64,000 nt of DNA from Erodium maritimum (Eukaryota > Streptophyta > Magnoliopsida > Geraniales > Geraniaceae), in contig OY997588.1 of the NCBI GenBank assembly GCA_963921825.1, forward strand, positions 62,454,617 through 62,518,616. The letters are read 5' to 3'. How positions within the stretch are numbered: the stretch's first letter is position 1; each line of letters opens with the position of its first letter. The notes under the pieces were generated by a model. That model worked only from the letters and a program-made list of their open reading frames with translations, did not search any database and was not told the origin of the DNA. Shown one piece after another: positions 47,030 through 57,555 of this stretch. The position numbers were made by a program, and so were the translations under genes.

Positions 47030-48370
47030 CCAGTGAGAGCAATATTCTCAATTGAGCAGTTGCCTCGAGTTTTAGAGACTCTTCCAAGCACTAAACAGTA
47101 TGAAGGGCCAGAAGACAATCCAATTACAATGAAACATAACTTCACAAAATCAGCTTCACAACAAATTCCAAACCGTCTACAACTTTCCAGTAAAACAATG
47201 AACAAAATCTATAGTGTAAAAAAACCTGCAACAAAACAATATAAGAAGAAAGAGTTGCTGATATACTACTCTTTTGTTTTCTCCTGAAATTAAAATGTGA
47301 ATAGTAATGAACCACACCCCTTAATCCCTTCTTTCTCCATCTCCACGTAACTTAAGTACTAAATCCCAAAGTTTCAATTTTCCACACAACCTATTGTAAT
47401 GGAAGGATCTAACTCATTAAAACAATTCAAAAGTAGTTTTCATCTCATCTCATTATGTTTTATTTCTGTGATCACTTTATGATTGTATGAGTTACATTAC
47501 ACTCCATGTATTTAACAATAATAAATTTGAGCAGAGAACAGAAAAATACTTACAAAATCTCAGCAGCATCTGGCCCATAGATGCTCTTATAACTTTATTC
47601 GTGTCAGCCTCAACAAAAAGCTTCATCAGTGTTTTCTTTTGGAGTCTACATGGGGAAAAAGGAGCAATCCCAGATGCTATGTCCAGCCACTTCGCGATCC
47701 CTGCAGCCACTACCTCCAGCGGCAAGGCCGTACACGTTCAGTTTCTAGTTGTTGGTGTGAACAGTAGTTAAAATAACCTTTATTTCGTACTCATTCTACA
47801 TAAAACACAATTCCAAATAAAATTTAAATGGAAATTGTAAGAATTCTACTCAATTATACAGAACAACACCACCAAACAATGACAGGAACGACAATCAATT
47901 CGGACGGAAATTATGCACGAAAATTGCTGGAACCCTGTTCAGGTACACCGAAGAAGACAGGAAAACAAAAAATAGAGATTAAAAAGCATCCATCACTAAC
48001 CTTACTCGAACCCGACCATAAGTGGGGAAAAGAATCGTGACCCATATATAGTATATGGCAATGTTAATTTGTCATCAGAATGTGGCACTTCAGTTGAGGT
48101 ACGAGAAACGGAAGAATTTAAAGAGGAAGAGGAAGAGGAACAGAGGAATTAAAAGGGGATAAGAATTGGATATAGGAGAAGGAAAGGAAAGGAAAGGAAA
48201 GGTCACGGTAGATGAGGAAAGAATTGAAGAAGAGAGAGACATAACTGAACTCAGCGCAACGAAGGGAGAGGAAAAATGAAGCAATTATGGCTGGGGTTAG
48301 GTGGAGGAAGAAGTAGGGTTGCGGGTGGAGGAAGAGGAAAGGTCCTAACCATGGTCTGATCTCAGGCGAG
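47030..48370 (-). pseudogene. Exon-like gene fragments carried by the Helitron
   Basis: Three minus-strand segments look like captured exons: a CT-rich leader with ATG near 48355 (MVRTFPLPPP); a 92-bp exon 47645-47554 bounded by 'tgtag' and 'gtaagt' reading KKTLMKLFVEADTNKVIRAS; and a segment near 47090-47030 reading ESLKLEATAQLRILLSLGDG before 'gtatgt'. The intervening spaces look intronic. I do not recognise the source gene. Capture of multi-exon host sequence is known for plant Helitrons. Confidence 0.5.
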
Positions 48371-48432
48371 GTGAGAGGGATGAGAGGGACGCTGAAACGT
48401 TTGGGATGCAGAAAGTTTAAGTATGGGCCGTG

Positions 48433-48876
48433 TAAAAAGAAGGGAAAACTACATATACTTACCCAAAACCATGGTCATTTAACCGATGTTTACTCTGAAT
48501 TTTAAAGTTAACTGATGCATACCCTGAAGTTACGACTTGTAACTAAAAACCCCTTTTGTCAGCTAAAATGACGAAAATACCCTTAGTGTTTTTTAAATAA
48601 TTTTTTTAACATATAAATGAAGTGATTTTTTAAATAAAAATGAAGTCATTTAATAAGTAAATATATAAATATAACAAAAGTAATTTTTAAATAATTTTTT
48701 TTAACATAATTATTGAAGTGTAGTTGAGGGTATTTTCGTCATTTTAGCTGACAGAGGGGTTTTGAGTTATATTTCCGAAACTTCAGGGTATGCATCAGTT
48801 AATTTAAAATTTTAGGTATGCATCAGTTAAATGGGCATGGTTTTGGGTAGATATAAGTAGTTTTCCCTAAAAAGAA
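48433..48876. mobile_element. Mutator-type MITE inside the Helitron
   Basis: Element 48442-48867 begins GGGAAAACTAC and ends GTAGTTTTCCC, has long imperfect arms ('gtcagctaaaatgacgaaaa' against 'ttttcgtcattttagctgac'), and has the exact 9-base duplication TAAAAAGAA (48433-48441, 48868-48876). Confidence 0.92.
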
Positions 48877-49381
48877 AGACTTGAAGGATGGGCCGGAAAA
48901 AAGCGCGAGAGTGGGGAGAGAAACGCGCGTGAAACAGGAGATGGGTGCGTGAACTACACGGGGAAGTTCCTATTAGACATATATTAGATTAGATTGTATG
49001 AGATTTTTAGTTCCATAGAATGTTTATGATTTTTTAATATATTTAATGTTTGATATTATTAATATTTTTATATAATATATAATAAAACAATAACCGATTA
49101 ATTTCCGATTAATCCCCACCTAACGCCTAGGACCCCTTTCCGTCCGACTAGCACCTAACGTTTTTAACAACCTTGTTTAAAACTAATGATCTAGTGGCTT
49201 AACTATGCGATGGTTATCTTTTAGTTTTGACGATTCACAACTATCAATTTTGTTATTTTTGGAGTTACTGACTTTTGTTTTAAGAATCACAACAATTAAT
49301 TTGGTTAATCTATAAAGAATAATTTTTTAAGTATGATTCACAACGAGTAACTTTGTACTTTTTACACTATCATTTATTTAA

Positions 49382-50338
49382 GGGTTAATGTCATCTGACT
49401 ACCCTAAAAATACTTGGTTTTCACTTGAGTACCCTAACCAAACTTTGTGACACATCAGTACCATAACGAAATATTTTATGTCAACTTAGTACCCGTCGTT
49501 AGTTTCTGTCTATTTTCCATCCATTTTTCCATCCAAACACATAAAAAGTCCAAAATACCCTTCACTAATAATCAAATTTTCAAACCCATGTCATTGAATT
49601 TCAAAAATTGTATTAATTTATTTATTTTATAAAAATTAGTTTTAAAATTTATAATAATTAAAATTAATTTTTAAAAATCAATATTTTAAAAAAATCAATT
49701 TTATTTTTAAAAATCAGCTTTTATTTTATAAAAATCGGATTTCTTAATTATTTTAAGAATCGACTTTTATTTTTTAAAAAACTAAATTATATTTTTTTTA
49801 AATCAGTTTTTATTTTTAAAAATCAGATTTCAAAAATTATTTTAATTTATTTATTTTATAAAAATTAGTTTTAAATTTATAAAAATTAAAATTAGTTTTA
49901 AAAAATCATTTTTAAAAAAATCAATTTTTATTTTTAAAAATCAGATTTTATTTTATAAAATCATATTTTATTTTATAAAATCATATTTCTTAATTATTTT
50001 AAGAATCAATTTTTATTTTTTAAAAACTAATTTTTATTTTTTAAAAAAAATCGATTTTTATTTTTAAAAATCAGATTTAAAAAAATTATTTTTAATTATT
50101 TATTTTATAGAAATTAGTTTTTAAATTTATAAAAATTAATTTTAATTTTAAAAAAATTAAAAAAAAAATCAATTTTTATTTTATCTATTAATTAGGGTTT
50201 AAAGAAATAAGGGGTACTTTGGGTATTTTTAAAAAAATTGGGGTCATGTGTCAGGCACATGACCATTTTCCATCCAAAATGGATGGAAAACTAACGGCTG
50301 GTAATAAGTTGAAACAAAATGTTTCGTTAGGGTACTGA
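49382..50338. mobile_element. Truncated Mutator-like element, relative of 5621-7257
   Basis: Its left end GGGTTAATGTCATC and the following spaced 'accctaaaaatacttggtt' blocks match the left arm of the 5621 element. The right arm runs inward-out ('catgtgtcaggcacatgacc', 'gttagggtactga') but stops at 50338, about 95 bases short of its end, where a retroposon tail begins. The interior is almost entirely the AT-rich array; the GC-rich block of the other copy is absent. Confidence 0.85.
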
Positions 50339-50346
50339 AAACAATT

Positions 50347-51260
50347 TTTTTTAGCAAAAGAGACTTTATTTCTTAAAATAGTAACTTGGTACAAGAAGAC
50401 AAAAGGGGAGTAGTCCTTCCAAGGATAGACTACAACTAATCTTCAAAAAGTGCCCGAGGTATAGTTGCGTTTTTGGTGTTGAAGCTAACTTGTAAATAAC
50501 CTAGACAGTAATTGAAATATGAAGAGAAACTAGTATTAGAACAAAACTAAAAACCAAAGCCAAAACCATCTCCGACTCGATCTGGACCCGACCACTATGG
50601 CCTAAATGCCAATGTGATTTCCCAAATAAAGCACTAAAATGTTAGGGTGAGTCGGGGGGTGACTACCAGTCCTCTAGGACATCCCACGGCCGAGAGGTCT
50701 CATTGGTCCAAGCGAGGCTACATAGCAGACCTCGCCTAATTGTTTGGGCCAACAAAAACCCTTCCCGCTGAGTCCATGTGTTCGCTTCTAACGTGAGAGG
50801 CTAACCCGGTTAGGACGATCATCATCGTAGTAGATGGTCACAGAGCGCCGCAAGGTATGCACCATTCTGAGATAACATTGCTGAGGTGTAAAGGCGTAAA
50901 TAAGCACAACAGGGTCACAAGGAGGAAGAGAGCGACCTAAGTTCCATCATGAAAACCCAGATTTTGTTGGAGGATCATCATGTTAGCTGCCGAATTCAGT
51001 GTCTCCCAGTAAAAAAAAATACCCTGGTAGTTCCAGGATAGGACTCGCAAATCAGGAGAAAGAGAGGGGGTGAAATCGATCGTGGGGTGATCGGAGACGA
51101 TTGCAGAGGAGGCGGAAAGAAAGGAACAGGGAAGACTAATCGGGAAGGACCGCCTGATGAGGAGCACCACCGAAGGCACGAGTGTATGGGAAATCCAGAG
51201 GGATCCCGCGAGGGGGTGGGTTCGAAACCCTAAGCGCCGTAGAGAGCACCATCAGAAATG
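50347..51260 (-). mobile_element. LINE-like or retroposon fragment, minus strand
   Basis: It begins with a T-run followed by 'agcaaaagagactttatttc', the tail pattern shared by minus-strand retroposons in this window. It runs into GC-rich sequence ending in 'aaccctaagcgccgtagagag', which reads CTCTCTACGGCGCTTAGGG as a leader on the minus strand. An 80-codon frame (51179-50937) has no decisive motif. Confidence 0.5.
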
Positions 51261-51399
51261 TTTTAAACCCACTATCCTTAAAGCTATTGTCAAATTCATT
51301 TGTATTTTTATCCAATCTTTTGATTGATACTTCTTCAGTTTTCGTATAACTAAAGGCGGTGTAACAAGCTCAAAGTTAATCACTAAGAAAGATCACATT

Positions 51400-52410
51400 T
51401 AAAAAATAACCCTTATGATTTGACAAGTAACGATCTTCCCTCATCAACAGCGCCTCCTTCAGATCCATTCGTGGGGCGCTTTCCTCCATCGTCATTGGTG
51501 TGGATCGACACGGATTTGACCGACCTCTTCTCGTTGTGGTGTTGGCCCCTCGTCTACTCTTCTATGTTTGTAGATCTAGCTGTCTTTGGGTCAGATCTAC
51601 GACTTTTAGCCGAACTCTGGTCTTCCCTCGCCGCAGCTGCTTCCTTGAAGGTCAGGGTTTGTGCTCAGTAGCGATACTAGTCCTCCACCTTTGGTGCCTT
51701 TCTCAGTGTTGGCTGGAAATGGGTAACGGAGGACCGAGTTCGAGCTCTAGCGTGAGGTATCTCCCTTCCCTTCTCTTTTTGGCTTTCTTCTCTCTTCTTT
51801 TCTTTTCTCTCTTAACGATTGGTGTTCGCTTCTTCTCGTTCCCGAAGTGGATCGGCCTCGCCGGTTGAAGTTGTTGGCCGCCGACGAGGGTTAAGGCCTT
51901 CATTTCCTTCTTAGAGGCCAACCAATTGGGTGAGTCAAGAAAAGGGAGTTCTTGTGAGTTTTCATTGGTTCTGTTCCTATCGATAGCGGTGCTAGCCTCC
52001 GGCTCATGATCCAGAGAGTTGGTCAGCTCCAACAAGGGTAGGGTCGAGACTAGCGGTTTGTTGGGTTGTGCAGCTGGAAGTCATCTCTCTTAGTGCTATA
52101 TGTTTGTTAAATTTGGATGATTAAGATCTTTTTTTCAAAATTTAGAGTTTCATGATTGCTAAATTCGGATAATAGATCCTGTTTTATTTTTCTTGTTGTC
52201 CTTTTTTTCTTGATTTGCTTCCTATGTGAAGTTGTGTTGTTTCTTATCTCAGTTGATTTTGGTTGTCCCTTGTTTTGGTTGGGTTCTTTAAAGGCTGTAA
52301 TTTTCTTGTTGAGGGTTATTTTTGTGATGATGTATATAGCTGAACTGTTTGGTTGTACTCCACTTTTTTCTTGAAAAAAGTTTAATTTCAATATGCGTTG
52401 CTAATAAAAA
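51400..52410 (+). mobile_element. Retroposon of the 'TGTTGGCC' family, plus strand
   Basis: It has a GC-rich first half with 'gttgttggccgccgacgag' near 51867-51890. The family's 3' block follows twice ('gttaaatttggatgattaagatc' and 'gctaaattcggataatagatc'), and the tail is 'gttgctaataaaaaaac'. Edges are approximate. Frames of 83-122 codons show no motif. Confidence 0.55.
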
Positions 52411-52952
52411 AACATAGTTAACTGTTGTGAACAGTCGCCTCTAAAAGATATTTGTTATTTGTAGATTTAAACGATCACTTGTTATTAGAAGAGACTATCC
52501 TTGATATTCCCTCCACCAGCAAGCAAACTGAAGCATGGATCATCACTGTCACCCTCTTCTTTTCAGTTTCCCTGAACCGAACATCAGTTAAACTCGGAGC
52601 TGATGGTGTAGGCTTCTTCACCGCCACAAACAACACTTTATCCTTTGCTCCTCCAAGTTTCCGCTTCAACGAACTGTCAGCACCGGCAAGGTTCTTGCCG
52701 GAAGTTCAAATCCTTGCCACAACTATCTCCACCATTTGCAGTTGATGGTTCCGTCGAGACAAATGAAACGTTGCGTCTTGAACAAGTGTGGGCACCTTTA
52801 GAGGGCAAGTTTGTCAGGCCAAACCACCATTGTTGATCTTGCAATTTTCATTCTGATCCACCCACAGAGCACCTAACTGATCGCTCTTCTCGGCTGTGTA
52901 ACCAGGTTCATCATCTACACACAAGAAAAACAATTTAAGGGGACTTGTAAAA

Positions 52953-53390
52953 ATATGGGATAATTGCAATAAAGTACGGTTAGTTATTCTTTTTTGGATT
53001 AAATACCTTTTATACCCCTTTTGAATTGATAACATACCTTTAGTACCCCAAAGTTCTGTAACGTTTAATACGAGTCCTTACGTTTTGATAACACACTTTT
53101 AGTACCCCTATGAATTGGTCAAAGATCATTTAATACCCCTTATGCATTGGTAACACACCTTTAGTACCCATTATGAATAGGTCACATAACATCAAAATGG
53201 TAAGGGTACTAAAGGTGTGTTACCAATACATAAGGGGTATTAAAGGTAATTAAACCTTCATTATTTGCAACTTGTAGCCCTCTTCCTATCTTTTTGTATA
53301 AAATGACAATTTTACGCTTATAGTTTACCACTACCAGAGAAGAGAGCTACAAATTGCAAAAAAGCGAACACCTTACCAACGCTTCCTCCA
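52953..53390. mobile_element. Foldback MITE 'M2' with a second foldback nested inside
   Basis: The outer ends are GGGATAATTGCAATAAAGTA (52953) and 'aaattgcaaaaaagcgaac' (about 53380). At about 52990-53262 it is interrupted by another foldback made of repeated 'ggtaacacacctttagtaccc'-type blocks, whose ends pair ('taccttttatacccc' against 'ggggtattaaaggta'). The left M2 arm resumes after it ('ttatttgcaacttgtagccctc'). Confidence 0.72.
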
Positions 53391-53818
53391 TTCCAAAGCA
53401 AGTGGGAGCACAAAGGGACATAGTGGAGCAATGACTCGGACTCATTCTTAGTTTTTACTAGAATATCAAATGAGAAGCTTATTTTGGAATGGAGTCACAC
53501 AAGCATAATGAAACAGTGAGGAACCCAGAAAAATTAGAGCAGACAAAGGTTTCTAAGACGTAGAAAGCCACGGGTTCACTGTTTTTACTATTACAATTGC
53601 CATGCCAAAACTTGTGGGACCGGCGATTTTGTGTCACAAGTCATCAATGAATGACCCTTGTCCAAAACTTACAATTACAGAATGACAATTATAACAGCTA
53701 AGGGGGTAAGCCCGGGATAAAATTGGATCTGAGTACAATTTTGAATATCTGAGTACAATTTTGAAAACAAGATAGTTAGGAGCGATGTATTTTAGCTTAT
53801 ATAGTTGAATCTGATTCA

Positions 53819-54278
53819 TAACATACATGGATGATTGCAAAAAAGTATGCTGAGGTATTCACCCTTTGCAATTTGTAGCCCTCTTCTTTGATATTGCAAG
53901 AAAATGCAATGAACTTGTCCTTTTATTGCACTTTGTATAAGGTTGTTTCAAAATGATGACTTTACCTTTGCAAATTCAAATTTAAAAAATAATAACTAAA
54001 GATTAAAAATATGAATTTTTATATCTCTTAAATTTCTTACTTTTTCTACTGTACAAAAAGAAAGAAAATTATGGGATATAAAATTTTGGATTTTTTGTTT
54101 TTACTTATTATTTTTTAAAAACTAAATTGTAAGGGTAAAATAGTCATTTAAATACAAATCGCAACAAAAAGACAAGTTCAGGGTACTTTTTTGCAATTAT
54201 CAAAGAAGAAAGGTACAAGTTGCAAAAAATGAATCCCTCAGGGTTTTTTTTTTTTTTTGCGATAATCCCTAACATATA
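53819..54278. mobile_element. Foldback MITE 'M2' in the NEPRO-like locus
   Basis: Element 53828-54269, arms as in the other copies, right end 'gcgataatccc'. Flanks TAACATACA (53819-53827) and TAACATATA (54270-54278) match at 8 of 9. It lies in the intron after exon 54460-54326. Confidence 0.88.
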
Positions 54279-54762
54279 CAATAAGCTTCTTTTTTGTATT
54301 ATGGAGAGCTGAAATAATTCCATACCTCCAAGAAAAGATCCCCACCTTGACTTTTAATTTCGCCCTTCTGCAGTTTCTCATGTAAAACAAACCTGTCCAC
54401 TTTCCATACACACCTCAAGATGACAAATTCCCTAGTTGTGGGGTAAAACTCTCTGAAAACCTACATTTGATATACACAACGGAAAAAATAAAACAATGAG
54501 CAAAGCAGGAAGTTTTGTAGTGAAGAAGAGGATCTGCAAGACTGGGGACCGACCTCGATTCCATCCTGATTTATTTTAACATTCTGCTTCTGTTGTGAGA
54601 GAGAAGGAACCATGTTGAATACCGAAACAACATCGAGAAATATTTGTCAAAGAAATGCGTACAGGTCAACCTAACATGTCAGAGTGGGAATGGATAGCAT
54701 AGGAACATCTCAATCGATAATCCCACGGTAACCCAAGAGAACAGGCATGCCAACAATAGATA

Positions 54763-55142
54763 TTTTACCTAGGAATGACTGCAAAAAAGTACTCTGGTGT
54801 ATTCACTTTTTGCAGCTTGTAACCCTCTTCTTTGATAATTACAAAAAAGTACCCTGAACTTGTCTTTTTGTTGGAATTTGTATACATTTGTTTCAAAATG
54901 ACGATTTGACCCTTGGAAATTAAATTTTTTAATAATTGAAGAACAAAAAAAATCCAAATTTCTATATCCCTTAAATTTCTTACTATTTGTACGGTACAAA
55001 GAGGAAGAAAATTCAGAGATGAAATTTTGGATTTTTTGCTTTATACTTGCTATTTTTTAAATCGAAATTGTAGGGGACAAATTGTCATTTTTATACAAAT
55101 GCAAATTCAAGGGTACTTTTTTACAATTATCCCTTTTACCTA
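54763..55142. mobile_element. Foldback MITE 'M2', shortened copy, in the NEPRO-like locus
   Basis: Element 54772-55133 starts GGAATGACTGCAAAAAAGTA and ends 'acaattatccc', with the exact 9-base duplication TTTTACCTA (54763-54771, 55134-55142). Part of the right arm is deleted, so it is 80 bp shorter than its relatives. It lies between exons 55268-55175 and 54643-54554. Confidence 0.92.
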
Positions 55143-56749
55143 TTGAATACCTTAACATTTGAATTTGAACTTACTTGTTGAACCAAAACTCGGAGGCGTG
55201 CAAGCAGAGCCAAAACTGTGACACAAAACCCCATGAAGAAAGATCGTGCAAGCAAAGTAGATATTTCACTGCAAAAACAGTCAAGGAACAGAAAGCCACA
55301 TAACCCCTCTTAGAAAAATAGAGATCATTGATTTATTATGTTCAACCACATAGATTATTGCCTATAAAAGAACACTGTTTTGGGGCTAAATTCCAAGAGA
55401 TCAGTATGCATATCAATAAGAACAGGCCACAAAAAAGAAGATTAAATTTGGAGAATGTATAGTTTCTCTTTCCAAAATGTATTTGATACAATAAGCCAAA
55501 AAAGGATTTGATAGTGATTGAAAAATGATGCTGAAACTGCAATTGTACACCAAATTACAGCTTGGAGAGTTCCAACTAAGTTTTTTTTTTACGAATATAA
55601 ATCAATTCATTAATCACATTGAACGCTCAACTAATATGATGCAAACAAAAAATCAAAGTTCGCAAACTACAGCTCATGAACAGAAGAGGATACAGAGCTA
55701 CCTTCAACATTGGCTCAACCTTCTGCAGTAGAGAGAGAAAGGTTCACACGAAAAAATAAAAACATTTAAAAAAAATTATTGCACAAGAAAAAACACGGCA
55801 ATAATGATATTTACATAGTTAGAATCAACAAACAGTACAACAAGGCTTGATAACAAAAATTAAATAGAGATAAACAGTGACAAGATAAAAAGATGAATAT
55901 ACCTGTGATAGTAAGCGTGCAACTCCAAGAAATCTCTCCATAAAATTATGTTTTCCATTATCACATTTTTTTCTCTTTAAACTGAAAAAAGAAAATAAAA
56001 ACAGCCTAATGAATAAGAAAAATAAAGAGCTAAATCCATCTAAGAATAACTTGACCTACTTAGTTTCCACTTCATGTTTCCCACAAAGTAAATATCCCCC
56101 AAAAAGCAACAAAAAATAAATAAACAAAGTAGTGTACCTTTCGAAGAGATTAACCTTTTGTTTAGGTCTCTTCCCAGTGATGATGATAAAGCAGGAGCCC
56201 AAAATCTCCTCCAACTAGTAGAGTGAAGAAGTTTTAAATCCCTCCTCACCTAACACATCACACATGTAAGAGGCAACCAAATGTGAACCCTTTAACTTTC
56301 TATTATACATCACGCATCACAACGCCGTGAGCATTTCACAGCTAGTTTGAGTTTCCAATCAAAATATTGTCAATTACAAGCTTTTCTCTTCCAACTTAAT
56401 AGCACCTAAAACAAAAACTAACCTTTCATAGATACTGAAAATAAGAGCATCGCCTATGCTGATTCTTGTTCTTGTACACAATTCTCTCAAATATACCACA
56501 TTCCGTTAGAAGCTGGCCAAGGAAAGATTTTAATCTCTCCTCAATTGTTTCAACCTCTGACCCCATAAGAGTATCCTGTAAACATTGAATCTCTGAGCAT
56601 GAACACGACTTCATATTTTATAGATAAATTAACCAAACATTTTTACTCTCAGACACGAAATGAGAAAACATTACATACATGAAAAGAAAATCAGTGTAAT
56701 AAGTCACAGGATAGCAGGGCCATGTCAATTTGGTTCATTTGTTGTTGCC

Positions 56750-56850
56750 AAGAAATGATTTTAAGCTCTCAATTGTTTCAACCTCTGAGCCCATAAGAGT
56801 ATCTTCTAAATATTGAATCTTCATGCATGAACATGACTTCATATTTGAAA
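56750..56850 (-). repeat. Partial duplicate of an exon of the NEPRO-like locus
   Basis: 'ctcaattgtttcaacctctg', then 'cccataagagtat' and 'catgaacatgacttcatattt', repeats 56515-56620, the acceptor side of exon 56575-56423 and its upstream intron, about 230 bases away. The copy carries several differences and lacks the rest of the exon. Confidence 0.85.
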
Positions 56851-57204
56851 ACATTACCACATACAAAAAAAAATCAGTTTGATATGTCAATTTGGTTCAT
56901 TTGTTGTTACCAAAGGAACTCGGCTAGGCATTTCACCAAATAGGTTGTGTGCAACACTTGAGAACAGCAAAATCATCAACTAACCATTTTTGCAAGATTG
57001 CAATGATATAAACACAGTGTAATTCGAGTTGGGTGATGGTAATTCAGTACCTTCTCCATCGCTTGCCGAGACAGAGACTGACCTGAAAATGGAACCGAAT
57101 GCGATTCAGTAAGCAAAATTTATCCTTATTCTTCTCTTTCTCTGCAACAGAGCTCTTTGAGTCTCTGCGAATCGGAAACTCATTTTTCTGGAATAAGTGC
57201 CGGA

Positions 57205-57250
57205 ACGGATATCAGAGAGGCGGCGGCGGCGGCGACGGCGACGGCGATCA
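57205..57250. repeat. Trinucleotide run (ggc/gac)
   Basis: The run 'ggcggcggcggcggcgacgg' and on lies in the 5' leader of the NEPRO-like locus, upstream of the MEK start. Such runs are common in plant 5' leaders. Confidence 0.85.
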
Positions 57251-57555
57251 GTGAGTGTAAGAGATAGAAAGACGGAGCCGGAGAGTGAAGAAGACACGTT
57301 CTCTATTCATATCTAGGCCCGTCAAAAAGCCCATTCATACAGAAGGCCCACATAATTGAGTTTTCAGAAGCCCAACATTGACCTGAAGCTACCTTATATT
57401 TTCTTTGATTCCCAATTATGTTATACAGATTAAATATGTTCTTTGAAATATAATATGAGTTCTTCCTGTGACAATAAGGTAAGGATAAGAAAGAAAAAAA
57501 ATTAAAATTGATGAATTTCAGAAAGGCATTAAAAATAATCAAAATTAATGAGTAT

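Larger units (their letters stand above)
44352..48988 (-). mobile_element. Helitron, non-autonomous, 4.6 kb
   Basis: On the minus strand the 3' end is the hairpin GCACCGCGC-ATC-GCGCGGTGC (44383-44363), then 'tttcccc', then CTAG, followed by host T. This is the Helitron 3' signature. The 5' end is placed at 48988, where the minus strand reads A|TCTAATATATGTC. Helitrons start with TC and insert between A and T. Removing 44352-48988 rejoins the two halves of another element, which independently supports both ends. A second possible 5' end is five bases further out. No Rep/helicase is present. Exon-like pieces inside suggest gene capture. Confidence 0.82.
43932..49183. mobile_element. 'gcgcctagg' element split by a Helitron
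   Basis: Left part 43941-44351 ('gtgatgtaaaaatcctcgcc' and 'taatcgccacctacccgatt') and right part 48989-49174 ('ccgattaatccccacctaac' and 'cctaacgtttttaacaacctt') together make the two ends of the same element type as 36734-37122. Flanks ACTTAAAAC and GTTTAAAAC match at 7 of 9. The 4.6 kb between the parts is the Helitron. Confidence 0.7.
52450..57240 (-). pseudogene. NEPRO/DUF4477-domain protein homologue, intron-containing pseudogene
   Basis: Exons on the minus strand: start MEK 57059-57051; 56575-56423 (DTLMGSEVETIEERLKSFLG, IVYKNKNQHRRCSYFQYL); 56249-56138; 55981-55903 (KHNFMERFLGVARLLSQ); 55722-55694 (29-base microexon, VEPMLKVA); 55268-55175 (EISTLLARSFFMGF, RLRVLVQQ); 54643-54554 (DVVSVFNMVPSLSQQKQ); 54460-54326 (VFREFYPTTREFVILRC); then 52914-52475 with parts in three frames. 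The motif order matches plant proteins annotated with a 'nucleolus and neural progenitor protein-like N-terminal domain'; their role in plants is not clear to me. Defects: TGA at 56428-56426 in place of Leu; a one-base loss near 56212 (STS|LEEI); acceptor AA instead of AG before 54643; frame breaks near 52830 and 52700. One exon before 52914 is not found. Confidence 0.75.

Noticed and set aside
55694..55722. An apparent phase error between the microexon and exon 55268-55175
   Set aside because: Using the donor 'gctct|gtatcc' rather than 'aag|gtagct' restores the frame, so this is not a disabling change.
57106..57297. 63-codon minus-strand frame with an Arg run (MSSSLSGS and on)
   Set aside because: The Arg run comes from the ggc/gac repeat in the leader. 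The frame ends before the first splice site, while the conserved protein starts at MEK (57059).
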